A stretch of DNA of 64,000 nt from Paenibacillus durus ATCC 35681 (GTDB taxonomy: Bacteria > Bacillota > Bacilli > Paenibacillales > Paenibacillaceae), in NCBI RefSeq assembly GCF_000993825.1, contig NZ_CP011114.1, positions 4,278,001-4,342,000 of the forward strand, given 5' to 3'. A model generated the notes under the pieces. That model was not told the origin of the DNA, ran no database searches, and saw nothing but the letters and a program-made list of their open reading frames with translations. Positions 36,701-45,355 of the stretch are shown here, one piece after another. The position numbers and the translations under genes were made by a program. Within the stretch, counting starts at the first letter, position 1. Every line of letters starts with the position of its first letter.

Positions 36701-36793
36701 CGTTCCCTCCCAATCGTACCGATCTTGATGTTTGATGATCTGGAATCAGTTTCTCAATTCCTCTAGCCAAAATACTAACAATTGAGTTAAAAT

Positions 36794-36829
36794 GAATCCC
36801 CCGTTAGGACTCAGCCTGTGAGGGGATTC
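36794..36829 (-). terminator. Terminator after the discoidin-like gene
   Basis: GAATCCCC ... GGGGATTC with a 20-base loop, followed by ATTTTAAC on the minus strand. Confidence 0.6.
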
Positions 36830-36859
36830 AGTGCTGATTTAATACATTATTCGGGCCAC

Positions 36860-37765
36860 TTAGTATTCATTAACTTCAAAGGTTAAAATCTTGTCGAAGA
36901 TCACGTAATCCGTTCGTTTGCTGAATGGTCCCTTATTATTATCATGCTTATTGATTGCGAACTTGGCAGGACCTGTTCCAGCGTCGCGTGCATCGTACCA
37001 ATCTAGAAACGCATTCACTTCGGTAATCGAAAGATCGAATTCTTTCTCCAAACCTGTATCCATAGTAATAATCAGCATCGCACGGTTGCCCGTTGATTCT
37101 TCTGGGGTAGCGGTCGGCGTTGGTTCTATAGTGACTATCGGTGTCGGTGTTGGTGTCGGTGTTGGTGTTGGTGTTAGTTCTGTGGTGGTTGTCGGTGTTG
37201 GTTCAGTAGGGAGGCTCACTGGATTATACATCATTTCCATGGCCCCAAGCGTTACATAAGATGTATTTCCGTTATTTTTTGTAATGTTAAGACGATATTT
37301 CTTATATTCAACATCATTACTAAAACTAAACTCTTTTTTAACGTTACTCTCCCATCCTGAAATGTTAGATTGTGTATCAAGAACTATCCATTGGCTTCCG
37401 TCCCAGCCTTCAAAAGTCCAGTCCTTAGGCGACTCAGTCTTATAATCTATAAATTTGGTTCTTGCTTGAAGTGAATAAGCATTAACAATCACTGGTGTTT
37501 CAAATTCATAAGATATCCATCCTTGAACTACATGCTCTGCGGAGGACCATCCATAATCAGTATCTTTTCCATCAAAAACTTGGTAAGGTTGATGATTGCT
37601 ACTCCAAATACTACTTGATGTAACAATACCTGAAGGCGCGGTGTTTGATGTCATTATAGGTACTAGGTTAGTTGAGCCAGGCGTTTCTGCATAAGTATTC
37701 AGTGTAAAGGCGAGCAATGATAGAAGGGCTAGCAAAGCAGGTAAAAGCAGTTTTTTCTTTTTCAT
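36860..37765 (-). CDS. Secreted discoidin (F5/8 type C)-like protein
   Basis: 301 residues from ATG 37765 (GAGGAG 6 bases upstream). It has a signal peptide (LLLPALLALLSLLAFTLNTYA) and an F5/8 type C-like beta domain at about 30-185 (SSIWSSNHQPYQVFDGKD, GWISYEFETPVIVNAY). A Thr/Pro linker with a TPTPTP run follows, then a C-terminal module of about 75 residues (MLIITMDTGLEKEFDLSI). Discoidin domains usually bind carbohydrates or phospholipids. The last module recurs, as I recall, at the ends of other Paenibacillus exoproteins. There is no SLH domain or sortase motif, so it is likely secreted. Confidence 0.75.
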   Translation of the reverse strand: MKKKKLLLPALLALLSLLAFTLNTYAETPGSTNLVPIMTSNTAPSGIVTSSSIWSSNHQPYQVFDGKDTDYGWSSAEHVVQGWISYEFETPVIVNAYSLQARTKFIDYKTESPKDWTFEGWDGSQWIVLDTQSNISGWESNVKKEFSFSNDVEYKKYRLNITKNNGNTSYVTLGAMEMMYNPVSLPTEPTPTTTTELTPTPTPTPTPTPIVTIEPTPTATPEESTGNRAMLIITMDTGLEKEFDLSITEVNAFLDWYDARDAGTGPAKFAINKHDNNKGPFSKRTDYVIFDKILTFEVNEY

Positions 37766-37783
37766 ACTATTCTCCTCATTCAT

Positions 37784-38020
37784 GTGGTGGTCACCAAATT
37801 AGTATGTAAATGTAAACCTCGAATATTACATAGTTGCCCAAAATATCTTCCAAGTATAGAAGAACGGGCCTTTCTATCCTCAACATCAGTACGTACCATT
37901 GGCTCTCGCTAAGTTCCCTAAGCAATGATTCCGATTCTATCCGTAAAACTTGTACTGCCAGTCTCTCTTCTCATACAAAAATCCAAAGATGGCTGCACAG
38001 TAACGTAGAGAAAATAGAAA
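37784..38020. other. Short gap between hag terminator and the discoidin-like gene
   Basis: AT-rich, with no supported coding frame. A weak TAATAT box exists on the minus strand near 37830 but lacks a convincing -35. I see nothing else. Confidence 0.4.
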
Positions 38021-38039
38021 AGCCTCCAAAATGGAGGCT
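38021..38039 (-). terminator. Terminator of the flagellin gene
   Basis: AGCCTCCA / TGGAGGCT with a three-base loop, followed by TTTCTATTTTC on the minus strand. Confidence 0.8.
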
Positions 38040-38060
38040 CCTTGACTTTAGTAAAGCTTA

Positions 38061-38879
38061 TTATCCCAGCAGCTTAAGAACAGCTTGTGGTGCAGAGTTA
38101 GCTTGTGCCAACATAGCTGTACCAGCTTGTACAAGGATTTGGTTCTTGGTGAATGTTGTCATTTCTGTCGCCATATCAGCATCTTTAATACGGGAGTTAG
38201 CAGCCGACAAGTTCTCAGAAGTTACACCCAAGCTGTTGATTGTGTGCTCGAGGCGGTTTTGATAAGCACCCAAAGCTGCGCGATTAGTGGATACAGTGTT
38301 AATAGCAGTTTTGATAGTATCCAGAGCAGTAGTAGCGCCTGCTGCGGTAGAGATGTCAACAGGAGTAGTGAGCAGAACCGCAGAATTATTATCGCTCAGG
38401 GCTGCAGTTAGTGTCTCAGCACCGGATACACCGATTTGGAATGTAACGTTAGCTGTAGTGCCATCAAGCAACTTAACACCGTTGAAATTGGAATTGTTCG
38501 TAATTCTGTCAATTTCCTTAACAAGCTCAGTAACCTCTGCTTGAAGATTTAAACGGTCAGTAGTGTCATACGTACCGTTCGCTGATTGGTTAGCCAGGGT
38601 GTTCATACGTTGCAGCATGGAGTGAACTTCAGTCAAGTCACCTTCAGCTGTTTGCAGGAGCGAGATTCCGTCTTGAGCATTACGTTGAGCTTGGTTCAAG
38701 CCGTTGATTTGATAAATCATTTTTTCGGAGATAGCCAGGCCAGCAGCGTCGTCAGCAGCGCGGTTAATGCGGTAGCCGGAAGACAGCTTTTCCATCGTTT
38801 TACCCATTTGCGTGTTGTTGAAGCTCAGGTTGCGGTTAGCGTTGATTGCGCCAACGTTAGTGTTAATAAACATTCCCAT
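38061..38879 (-). CDS. hag: Flagellin
   Basis: 272 residues. The conserved D0/D1 ends are intact: N-terminal INTNVGAINANRN and LSSGYRINRAADDAAGLAIS, C-terminal NQILVQAGTAMLAQANSAPQ. The middle is very short, so it lacks D2/D3 domains, like Bacillus Hag. I start at ATG 38879 because GGAGGATGATTACG precedes it; the earlier ATG at 38888 lies within that site. The gene is monocistronic with its own sigma-D promoter and two CsrA-type sites. It stands downstream of fliT rather than next to csrA. Confidence 0.97.
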   Translation of the reverse strand: MGMFINTNVGAINANRNLSFNNTQMGKTMEKLSSGYRINRAADDAAGLAISEKMIYQINGLNQAQRNAQDGISLLQTAEGDLTEVHSMLQRMNTLANQSANGTYDTTDRLNLQAEVTELVKEIDRITNNSNFNGVKLLDGTTANVTFQIGVSGAETLTAALSDNNSAVLLTTPVDISTAAGATTALDTIKTAINTVSTNRAALGAYQNRLEHTINSLGVTSENLSAANSRIKDADMATEMTTFTKNQILVQAGTAMLAQANSAPQAVLKLLG

Positions 38880-38883
38880 CGTA

Positions 38884-38898
38884 ATCATCCTCCATGAT
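38884..38898 (-). promoter_or_regulatory. CsrA-type site overlapping the hag ribosome binding site
   Basis: ATCAT GGAGG ATGAT: a five-base-pair hairpin presenting GGA of the Shine-Dalgarno sequence in its loop. CsrA bound here would block translation of hag, as known for the Bacillus subtilis hag leader. Confidence 0.65.
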
Positions 38899-38911
38899 TT
38901 TGTTTGAATTT

Positions 38912-38927
38912 GCCACTTCCTTGTGGC
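38912..38927 (-). promoter_or_regulatory. Upstream CsrA-type hairpin in the hag leader
   Basis: GCCAC AAGGAA GTGGC puts ACAAGGAAGT in and around the loop, close to the CsrA consensus ACARGGAUGU. It is the second of two sites, 14 bases upstream of the one over the ribosome binding site. Confidence 0.7.
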
Positions 38928-38936
38928 CTATTATAT

Positions 38937-38963
38937 ATATCGGCGAATCTCTGAATTTGTTTA
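38937..38963 (-). promoter_or_regulatory. Sigma-D promoter of hag
   Basis: TAAA (38960-38963), a 15-base spacer and GCCGATAT (38937-38944) on the minus strand match the sigma-D consensus exactly. The transcript would start near 38930, just before the upstream CsrA hairpin. Confidence 0.88.
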
Positions 38964-38998
38964 GTCTTCGCAACAATATTTTTCGAGAGGAAATCGAA

Positions 38999-39412
38999 CT
39001 ATTTTTTGTGATCAAAGTATAGCGGGATTTGGTCATTTTGGTCCAGACGGTAATATGCATTCATCACCTTCCGCTGGTTCTTGACTGATCGCAGATCCGC
39101 CCCGGTATCCGCAGCGGATTCGGAAAGAGAATGTTGAACAGCTTCAACCTTTTGTTCAATCATCTTCATAAGATCTAATAGAGAATCAGAGGCAGATGAC
39201 TTCTCCGGATCGATCAGGTTCATCTGCTCCTGAATATATTCAATTTCCTTGGTAATCTGATTCCACTCTTTCGCCTCACACTCAAACAGGGAGGGGAAAT
39301 CATTCCCCTCCCTGCCTGCCATGAGCGACAACTGTCTGGTCGAGCAATCCAGCAGCTTCAAATAAAGTTCGTGTCGTTGATGCGCCAGGAAAAGTATGTC
39401 TTTATGATCCAA
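38999..39412 (-). CDS. fliT: FliT-like flagellar chaperone
   Basis: About 137 residues, all helical, with no catalytic motif. The call rests on position: it follows fliD and fliS and overlaps the end of fliS. In Bacillus the third gene of that set is fliT, encoding the FliD cap-protein chaperone. The start is unsure: TTG 39412 is at a proper distance from GGAAAGG, while GTG 39421 touches it. Confidence 0.7.
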   Translation of the reverse strand: MDHKDILFLAHQRHELYLKLLDCSTRQLSLMAGREGNDFPSLFECEAKEWNQITKEIEYIQEQMNLIDPEKSSASDSLLDLMKMIEQKVEAVQHSLSESAADTGADLRSVKNQRKVMNAYYRLDQNDQIPLYFDHKK

Positions 39413-39794
39413 GGGTACCACCCTTTCCGATCTCTTCCCATGCGGACTTTAATTCCTGCAGTATAGCCACGACTTCATCAATGGATGCCGTGTTCTTCTT
39501 AATATTGGCTTCAATCAGACGATCAATCATATAAAAATACAAATTCTTCAGATTGCGGGCAATTTCCCCGCCCTCTTTCTGATTAAGTGCAGACATGAGC
39601 TCGTACACGATATCCTGCGTTTTCTGAATGTATTTATTCGCTTCGGATATATTTCGCTCATCGATAGCTTGCTTGGCTTTTCCGGCAAACTGTATGGCTC
39701 CGTTATACAGCATAAGAGTCAATCGGTGAGGGGAAGCCGTCTGATATTTATTTTGTTGATAGGCCTGATAACCTGCGAGATTGGGTGACGCCAC
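39402..39794 (-). CDS. fliS: Flagellin export chaperone FliS
   Basis: About 130 residues. It has the family pattern YQAYQQNKYQTASPHRLTLM followed by LYNGAIQFAGKAKQAI, and a helical bundle. FliS binds flagellin in the cytoplasm, prevents early polymerisation, and in Bacillus helps FliW release. GGGAG lies nine bases before GTG 39794; ATG 39803 directly abuts it and is less likely. Confidence 0.93.
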   Translation of the reverse strand: MASPNLAGYQAYQQNKYQTASPHRLTLMLYNGAIQFAGKAKQAIDERNISEANKYIQKTQDIVYELMSALNQKEGGEIARNLKNLYFYMIDRLIEANIKKNTASIDEVVAILQELKSAWEEIGKGGTLGS

Positions 39795-39822
39795 TAGTCT
39801 CATCTCCCGTTAGTTAGTTAAT

Positions 39823-41313
39823 TTATGAAGAAGACTTGGTCAAAGCCTGGAATTGGCTTGTCATCCAGGTCTTCTGGCTGTTCAATTGAGACATCACGAC
39901 CTCAAGGTTGGTATACTGCCGCTGAAGCTGCTGCTCTTTCATCGCCAAACGGTCATTCATGCTATTAATTTGATCGCCAAGAAAGGATATTTCGGAATCG
40001 TAGCCTTTGATTTTGGATGTTATAAGTCCATTCACGCTGTCCGTCCATACCTTCAAGTTGTTCGTAAATAATGTCCCTAATCCGTCATTGGCGTCGCCTT
40101 TAGCTATACTTCCCGTAAACATTTTGCTAAGCATGTCCGAATTTTCAGCCAGCTTTGCCTTGAACTGATCCTTATCAAAGGTAATGGTACCTGTCATCAG
40201 AGTTGCGCTTGTTACACCTTTATCAACTTCCAACCCCGCATCAGACAACAGCTTGAATCCATTGCTGCTGCCAACAAGAGTATTCATCCAATCATTCAAT
40301 TGGGATTGCAAGTCACGGAGCATTGGGTCGCCCATTAGAGTAAGAGACAATGAACCGTCACTATTTTTTTCGGATTTCTTGGTATTATTGCGAATTATAG
40401 TTACAACATCATTGTATGCCTTGACGAATGCATCCACCTTATCGCTAATTTTATCGGCATCTTGACTGACTTTTACAGTAGAAGAGCCTATATCTGTGAG
40501 CTGCAATGTAACGCCGGGAATCGCACTTTCTACTTTGTTCGAAGAGCTTGTCACATCGACTCCATTAATGGTCATTTTAGCATCGGCAGCTTGCTGTGCT
40601 TCTGCATCTGGTAGGTCGTAGCCTAAAGCAGCCTTCAATGTAGAACTCATAGTAATAACCGGATGAGAATCCGTACTTTCTAAAGCTGTAACACTCGCTG
40701 CTGTAAGAGAGCCGTCTGCATTCGTCGCTAATGGATCCATAAAGGAGATTGCATTCTCGGTTCCCGTCTCTTTAGAAGTAAGGACCAATCTCTTCTCACC
40801 AGGACCAGACTGAACGATGGAAGCGGTCATTCCTGCCCCAGACTCCCGATTGATGTCTTTGGCAAGGTTGGTCAGAATTTCATCGACAGTGGCTCCGGTC
40901 AATGTAATCTCTTTAACTTCAGTGGTTGAAATTTTAAGTTGAATCTTCTCTCCGGCCAAACCGCTCATTGCCGTTGAAGCCTTGCTTTGATAAACGCTGG
41001 CTTTTGCCAGACTTGTAACATTTAGCGAGTAATCTCCTGCCAAAGCTGTATCACCTGCGGTTACGGTCAACTTGGTCGTATCGGAGCTAGTAGCACTATT
41101 AACCTTAAAAGCGCTGATGTCAGACAAGGAAAATGCCGCATCTTTTAAGGCACTCACCTTTGTTTTGAGCGTATTAAATAACCCCTGATACTTCGTCACG
41201 TTTTCCTTTTTCGTTTCTAGTTTAGTAACTGGAACTTTCTCCTGATTCATGACGGCCTTAATATAAGCGGCAGAATCAAAGCCCGAAGCTAATCCTGAAA
41301 TGCTAACTCCCAT
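39823..41313 (-). CDS. fliD: Flagellar filament cap protein FliD
   Basis: 496 residues. The FliD N-terminus reads GVSISGLASGFDSAAYIKAV, and the C-terminal domain ends in a coiled coil with YTNLEVVMSQLNSQKTWM. It caps the filament and folds arriving flagellin. AAAGGATGTGTCAAT precedes the ATG. It lies between flaG and fliS. Confidence 0.95.
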   Translation of the reverse strand: MGVSISGLASGFDSAAYIKAVMNQEKVPVTKLETKKENVTKYQGLFNTLKTKVSALKDAAFSLSDISAFKVNSATSSDTTKLTVTAGDTALAGDYSLNVTSLAKASVYQSKASTAMSGLAGEKIQLKISTTEVKEITLTGATVDEILTNLAKDINRESGAGMTASIVQSGPGEKRLVLTSKETGTENAISFMDPLATNADGSLTAASVTALESTDSHPVITMSSTLKAALGYDLPDAEAQQAADAKMTINGVDVTSSSNKVESAIPGVTLQLTDIGSSTVKVSQDADKISDKVDAFVKAYNDVVTIIRNNTKKSEKNSDGSLSLTLMGDPMLRDLQSQLNDWMNTLVGSSNGFKLLSDAGLEVDKGVTSATLMTGTITFDKDQFKAKLAENSDMLSKMFTGSIAKGDANDGLGTLFTNNLKVWTDSVNGLITSKIKGYDSEISFLGDQINSMNDRLAMKEQQLQRQYTNLEVVMSQLNSQKTWMTSQFQALTKSSS

Positions 41314-41334
41314 ATTGACACATCCTTTCTATTC

Positions 41335-41709
41335 TTAAATTTTCTTATCAAAAAATACGCCCACGAGTTCTTTCATTTTCATCGACAAGTCAATTAGAAA
41401 TTCCGGAGGGAGACTGGTTAAGACTTCTTTCGTTTGCGAATCAAGAACCTCTACATAGAGCTGCTTGGCTTCGTCATTATATTTGAAATGAAGCTCTTTG
41501 CCTGAGCTGGCAATAGATTCATTCAATTTCTTGATCTGCTCCTCAAACTTTGCTTGTTCCTCTTTCGTCTGCTCATTATAAAAATCAGATCTCTTTTGAA
41601 TCTCTTCCGATTGGTAGTCAGTCACCGAAGGAACAGGCTGCACATGATGCACAGCTCCAATTCCGTTGACTTTACCTGGCTGAGTCGAATCCACCCGATT
41701 AATATTCAT
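41335..41709 (-). CDS. flaG: FlaG-family flagellar protein
   Basis: About 124 residues. The C-terminal half has the FlaG pattern LHFKYNDEAKQLYVEVLDSQ, then EVLTSLPPEFLIDLSMKMKE. Its function in filament length or stability is only partly known. I chose ATG 41709 (MNINRVDS), with AGGTGGGG six bases upstream; earlier in-frame starts lie too close to that site. Confidence 0.9.
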   Translation of the reverse strand: MNINRVDSTQPGKVNGIGAVHHVQPVPSVTDYQSEEIQKRSDFYNEQTKEEQAKFEEQIKKLNESIASSGKELHFKYNDEAKQLYVEVLDSQTKEVLTSLPPEFLIDLSMKMKELVGVFFDKKI

Positions 41710-41735
41710 ATTCATCCCCACCTACTTCAGAATAA

Positions 41736-41975
41736 TTAGCCTTTATAATTTTTCAGAAGGTTAAGGATTTGCTCTTGCTGTAAATGTCCCGTCTGTTCCT
41801 TAGCCGCCATATTCTCGGCAACAACTTCTTGATACAATTCCTGCCGTAAGACTTGAACCTCTTTCGGTGCCAGAAAACCCAGTTTAATCTGCTCCCCTTC
41901 AATTCCCAGGATTTGAACCTGAATATTGCTGCCGATCATCACCGTTTCACCGATTTTACGTCTCAGCACCAACAT
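41736..41975 (-). CDS. csrA: Carbon storage regulator CsrA
   Basis: 79 residues. MLVLRRKIGETVMIG and the beta-strand core VQILGIEGEQIKLGFLAPKE are typical, including the RNA-contacting Arg and Leu residues. CsrA represses hag translation and is titrated by FliW. The gene overlaps the end of fliW by 20 bases, with AAGGAGGACGACGAA before the ATG. Its predicted target sites are at 38884-38927. Confidence 0.97.
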   Translation of the reverse strand: MLVLRRKIGETVMIGSNIQVQILGIEGEQIKLGFLAPKEVQVLRQELYQEVVAENMAAKEQTGHLQQEQILNLLKNYKG

Positions 41976-42402
41976 TTCGTCGTCCTCCTTCCGCCTTTAG
42001 AGGGTATCGGACCGGAAGTTCCTGATCTTTGATAATGTACTGGCATCCTCTAAGAGAATACGGAGACAGCAGTACGGGAGCCATCAAGTTAACGAACAGC
42101 TCTTCCTGTTGGATATTTATAATAACCATGACTCCGACATCTTCAGGCGAATTAAGAGCCAATAGTTCTGTTACCTCATCAGGAATTTGAAAGCTGTAAT
42201 CCAGAACCGCTTCTTGGACAGGCAGCAATATAAAGCTAACTTCCTCATCGAGTGCATGCAGGACAAAAAAGGGGGTGCCTTCCATCGGAAAAAGCGCGTA
42301 ATGGAAAATATCGGAAACTCCCAAAATGCCCGCTTCGAATTCATAGATTTGATTCTCATTCAAGTTCAGAACACCATAAGCCTTACTCTGAATCTGCCTC
42401 AT
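41956..42402 (-). CDS. fliW: Flagellar assembly factor FliW
   Basis: 148 residues. It has family patterns FEAGILGVSDIFHYAL, FVLHALDEEVSFILL and VMVIINIQQEELFVNLMAPV. FliW binds flagellin or, when flagellin is exported, CsrA, and so relieves repression of hag. It overlaps csrA by 20 bases and its upstream neighbour by four, which indicates a tightly coupled operon. Confidence 0.95.
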   Translation of the reverse strand: MRQIQSKAYGVLNLNENQIYEFEAGILGVSDIFHYALFPMEGTPFFVLHALDEEVSFILLPVQEAVLDYSFQIPDEVTELLALNSPEDVGVMVIINIQQEELFVNLMAPVLLSPYSLRGCQYIIKDQELPVRYPLKAEGGRRNVGAET

Positions 42403-42794
42403 CGGGGAAGGGCTCCTCTCGGATCAACGTGAATTTCCGGCGGATAAATACGGAAGTCGATATATACGCCTTGACGCGGCAAGGCTTCCACCGTAATCTC
42501 TTTCTGTCCGCTCCGCATATAGCGGGTGAAAGCGATAGCGCCGAACACATTCTTCTCGCCGGCAGCCAAGTTCGCCATACGGTCCCCTTCCTGAGCTTTG
42601 ATGGCTATGTTCTCCAAGCTTTGACTGTAGGCTTCCTGCTCCAGATCTCTCATCAGCGACTGTGGACGCTTAAGATCAAGATCGTTGAATACACTGGTCC
42701 AATCAGTAAAGAGCTCGGCCGGACGAAGACGGATGGTGAGCTCGGCCGGAATGTATTTCCCCCAAGTGCTTGAATCGATACCGGCTGGCCTCAT
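42399..42794 (-). CDS. DUF6470 (YviE-like) protein, short form
   Basis: 131 residues from ATG 42794 (GGAGGTGGGAGT upstream). Recognisable parts are FNDLDLKRPQSLMRDLEQEA and the C-terminal VYIDFRIYPPEIHVDPRG. The position between flgL and fliW is that of Bacillus yviE. The protein seems to lack the N-terminal repeat region of longer relatives. Its function is unknown; the constant link with fliW and flgL suggests a flagellar role. Confidence 0.72.
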   Translation of the reverse strand: MRPAGIDSSTWGKYIPAELTIRLRPAELFTDWTSVFNDLDLKRPQSLMRDLEQEAYSQSLENIAIKAQEGDRMANLAAGEKNVFGAIAFTRYMRSGQKEITVEALPRQGVYIDFRIYPPEIHVDPRGALPR

Positions 42795-42832
42795 ACTCCC
42801 ACCTCCATTTTGATCTGGCAAGAATCAGGACG

Positions 42833-43720
42833 TTATCTTAGAAAATCAAGCAATGACGTCTGCATAATTCTCGCACCGGTTGATAGCGCCGACTGGAGAA
42901 CGACTTCTTTCATCTTTAAGTCGGTAATAGCCGTCGGCACATCGACATCAGCCACATTCGCCCGCATTTCCTTCAAATTTGCCTGCTCACTCGTGATCCG
43001 ATTCTCCATCAATTCGAAGCGATTCATGCGCGCCCCGATTTCCGCCCATCCGAGTGAGAAGCGGTCGGCGCTATCGTCGATCTTATCCAAACTGGCGCTA
43101 ATACCGGCTGAATTGTTAGCGTCCAGCGCCGTAGCCAAATCATCCAGCACTTGAAATGCATTATCTGTTCCCGCTTGACCAAATATTTCTTCTCCCGTAA
43201 TGCTTACCGGCACCTTTACCGAGGGGCTGACATACAGATAGAACAAGCCGGAGTCCGTTGGTTCTGAAGCTGCATTCGCTACAGTATAGGGAGCCTGATC
43301 CGTTTTTTGACCATTGAACAAAAACCGTCCATTGTACGTGCTGTTCCCGATAGTCACAAGCTGTTCTTTAAGCTGCTTAATCTCCAAAGATATAGCCTTT
43401 CGCTGCTCAGCATCGTAGTTTCCGTTCGCTGCTTGAAGCGTAAGCGTACGGGCGCGCTTCATAACGTCGGAAGCCTGCTGCAGAAGAGTGTCCATTGTTT
43501 TCAGGATTTCCGTCCCGGTCTGAGCGTTGTTCAAAAACTCGTCACTCCGGTCAAGATCGGTGTCGTACCGCATTTGGTAACCAACTCCGATCGGATCGTC
43601 ACTGGGCCTAGTGATCCTCTGTCCCGTTGCCAGTTGGTTTTGGCCCTGAGTCATACTCTCGTTAATGTTCCGCAAATTACCCAAAAGCTGCATATTTTGC
43701 ATGGACCCTGTTACGCGCAT
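42833..43720 (-). CDS. flgL: Flagellar hook-filament junction protein FlgL
   Basis: 295 residues. The flagellin-like N-terminus (LRNINESMTQGQNQLATGQR, then ITRPSDDPIG) and the C-terminal coiled segment (LQSALSTGARIMQTSLLDFL) identify it. It joins FlgK to the filament. AGGAGGATACAGAT precedes the ATG. Confidence 0.95.
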   Translation of the reverse strand: MRVTGSMQNMQLLGNLRNINESMTQGQNQLATGQRITRPSDDPIGVGYQMRYDTDLDRSDEFLNNAQTGTEILKTMDTLLQQASDVMKRARTLTLQAANGNYDAEQRKAISLEIKQLKEQLVTIGNSTYNGRFLFNGQKTDQAPYTVANAASEPTDSGLFYLYVSPSVKVPVSITGEEIFGQAGTDNAFQVLDDLATALDANNSAGISASLDKIDDSADRFSLGWAEIGARMNRFELMENRITSEQANLKEMRANVADVDVPTAITDLKMKEVVLQSALSTGARIMQTSLLDFLR

Positions 43721-43738
43721 ATCTGTATCCTCCTAATC

Positions 43739-45313
43739 CTAGCGTCCTACGATCCCCATACTATTAATGACTTTGTCGAGCATTTCGTCTACCGACGTCA
43801 TAACACGCGCGGAGGCGTTGTAAGCTTGCTGAAACCGAATCATATCCGATAATTCCTCATCCATGGAGACGCCGCTTACAGACTGACGCTGCATCTGCAG
43901 GGCGGTTGTCAAATTCGTTTCATTCTCGAAGTTTCGCTCAATGTTTTGGGCGCGAAGTCCGAGATCCGCTGTGAGCGCCCGAAAGAAATCATCCGTCGTC
44001 CCCTGAGACAATGAAGTCAGGTTAGCCGGAAATTGGAATACAGCATCCCTTAAACCAACAAGTGCGATTGCGACATCACTGTTTCCACGGATCGTCTTGT
44101 TGACGCCACCGACCGTTTCATACTTGGAAGAAGCTGCGATTTTGTCCGTATTATTGGCGATCTCCGGATTCACCGCAATGTTATCGATCGTGAAAGGTCC
44201 GCCGCCTGGGGATACAAAGAAGGGGATTCCGGCTGTAGCCGGATCGGACAGTGTATAACCCAGTTCATGTAATCCGTTAAACCCGTCTACCTCAACGGTC
44301 ATCGGCGAAGTGATCCTGGAGCCTGCCGGAATTGTAGTTCCCGCAAGAATGGTCGCCCCGCCTTCCAGGGTTACGTCATTAAGAGCAGTCATATCTGCCG
44401 GCGTGACATATCCGTTGTCAAGTGTGACTTGGACCTGGCCGGTAACGAGCGTCTGAATCATTCCGTTCAATTGGTTGCGGATTGTATCTGTTTCCTGAAG
44501 CGATCTGACATATCCATTCAGTTGCCCTGCCGTAGCGGTCTGGGCATTGGCGGCAGTCAGAGCGGTTGTATCGGCGCCGTTCACGACATTAACGCCGGCA
44601 GACGTAATACTAACCATCCCTTCGGTATCCTCCACTACTTGAACATCAACAATACTTGACAATTTGTCGATTAACAAATCCCGCTGGTCACGGTAATCGT
44701 TAGCATGGTCGCTAAAGCTTTCGTTGTTCCGTATAATCGTGTTCAGCTGGGCAATATTGTTGATCAAATCGTTCGCCTCTATGATCTTCTTATCAATATT
44801 GGCGTTCGTATCTGTAGTCACATTTGTAAGAGACTCGCTGATATGCTTAAGGGTATCGGTGAAATTCTGCGCCGTTCCGACCACTGCAACGCGGGCGCTC
44901 AGGAGGGAAGGGTCACGGTTGAGTGTTTCCCAAGAGTTCCAGAAGTCGTCCATGACACTGCTAAGGCCGGTGTCCGAGGGCTCATTGACGATATTCTGGA
45001 TAGCGGTCATGGTTGTGTTCAAGACGTCGTAAGAACCAAGCGTCTGATTCTCCCTTCGATATTGAAGGTCCAGATAGCTGTCTCTTACCCTTGTGATGCT
45101 GTCATACTGGACGCCCGTCCCCAATTGTCCGGGGGCCTGGCTCTTCGTCATACCCATCTGCCATATGGGTCTGGAAGCCGAGATATTAACTCTTTGACGG
45201 GTGTACCCTTCCGTATTGGCATTTGAGATATTGTGACCCATCGTCTGCATGCTTGCTGTATTAACTAATAATGATCTTTTACTGGTCTCCAGACCATGGA
45301 ATGTAGATGTCAT
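43739..45313 (-). CDS. flgK: Flagellar hook-associated protein FlgK
   Basis: 524 residues. The N-terminal rod/hook motif NTASMQTMGHNISNANTEGY and the C-terminal DELSDMIRFQQAYNASARVM are as expected. It links hook and filament. AAAGGAGTTGTTTAACAC precedes the ATG. It lies 18 bases before flgL in the same operon. Confidence 0.96.
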   Translation of the reverse strand: MTSTFHGLETSKRSLLVNTASMQTMGHNISNANTEGYTRQRVNISASRPIWQMGMTKSQAPGQLGTGVQYDSITRVRDSYLDLQYRRENQTLGSYDVLNTTMTAIQNIVNEPSDTGLSSVMDDFWNSWETLNRDPSLLSARVAVVGTAQNFTDTLKHISESLTNVTTDTNANIDKKIIEANDLINNIAQLNTIIRNNESFSDHANDYRDQRDLLIDKLSSIVDVQVVEDTEGMVSITSAGVNVVNGADTTALTAANAQTATAGQLNGYVRSLQETDTIRNQLNGMIQTLVTGQVQVTLDNGYVTPADMTALNDVTLEGGATILAGTTIPAGSRITSPMTVEVDGFNGLHELGYTLSDPATAGIPFFVSPGGGPFTIDNIAVNPEIANNTDKIAASSKYETVGGVNKTIRGNSDVAIALVGLRDAVFQFPANLTSLSQGTTDDFFRALTADLGLRAQNIERNFENETNLTTALQMQRQSVSGVSMDEELSDMIRFQQAYNASARVMTSVDEMLDKVINSMGIVGR

Positions 45314-45355
45314 GTGTTAAACAACTCCTTTATGGGTCTAGCTCTATCTATATCA

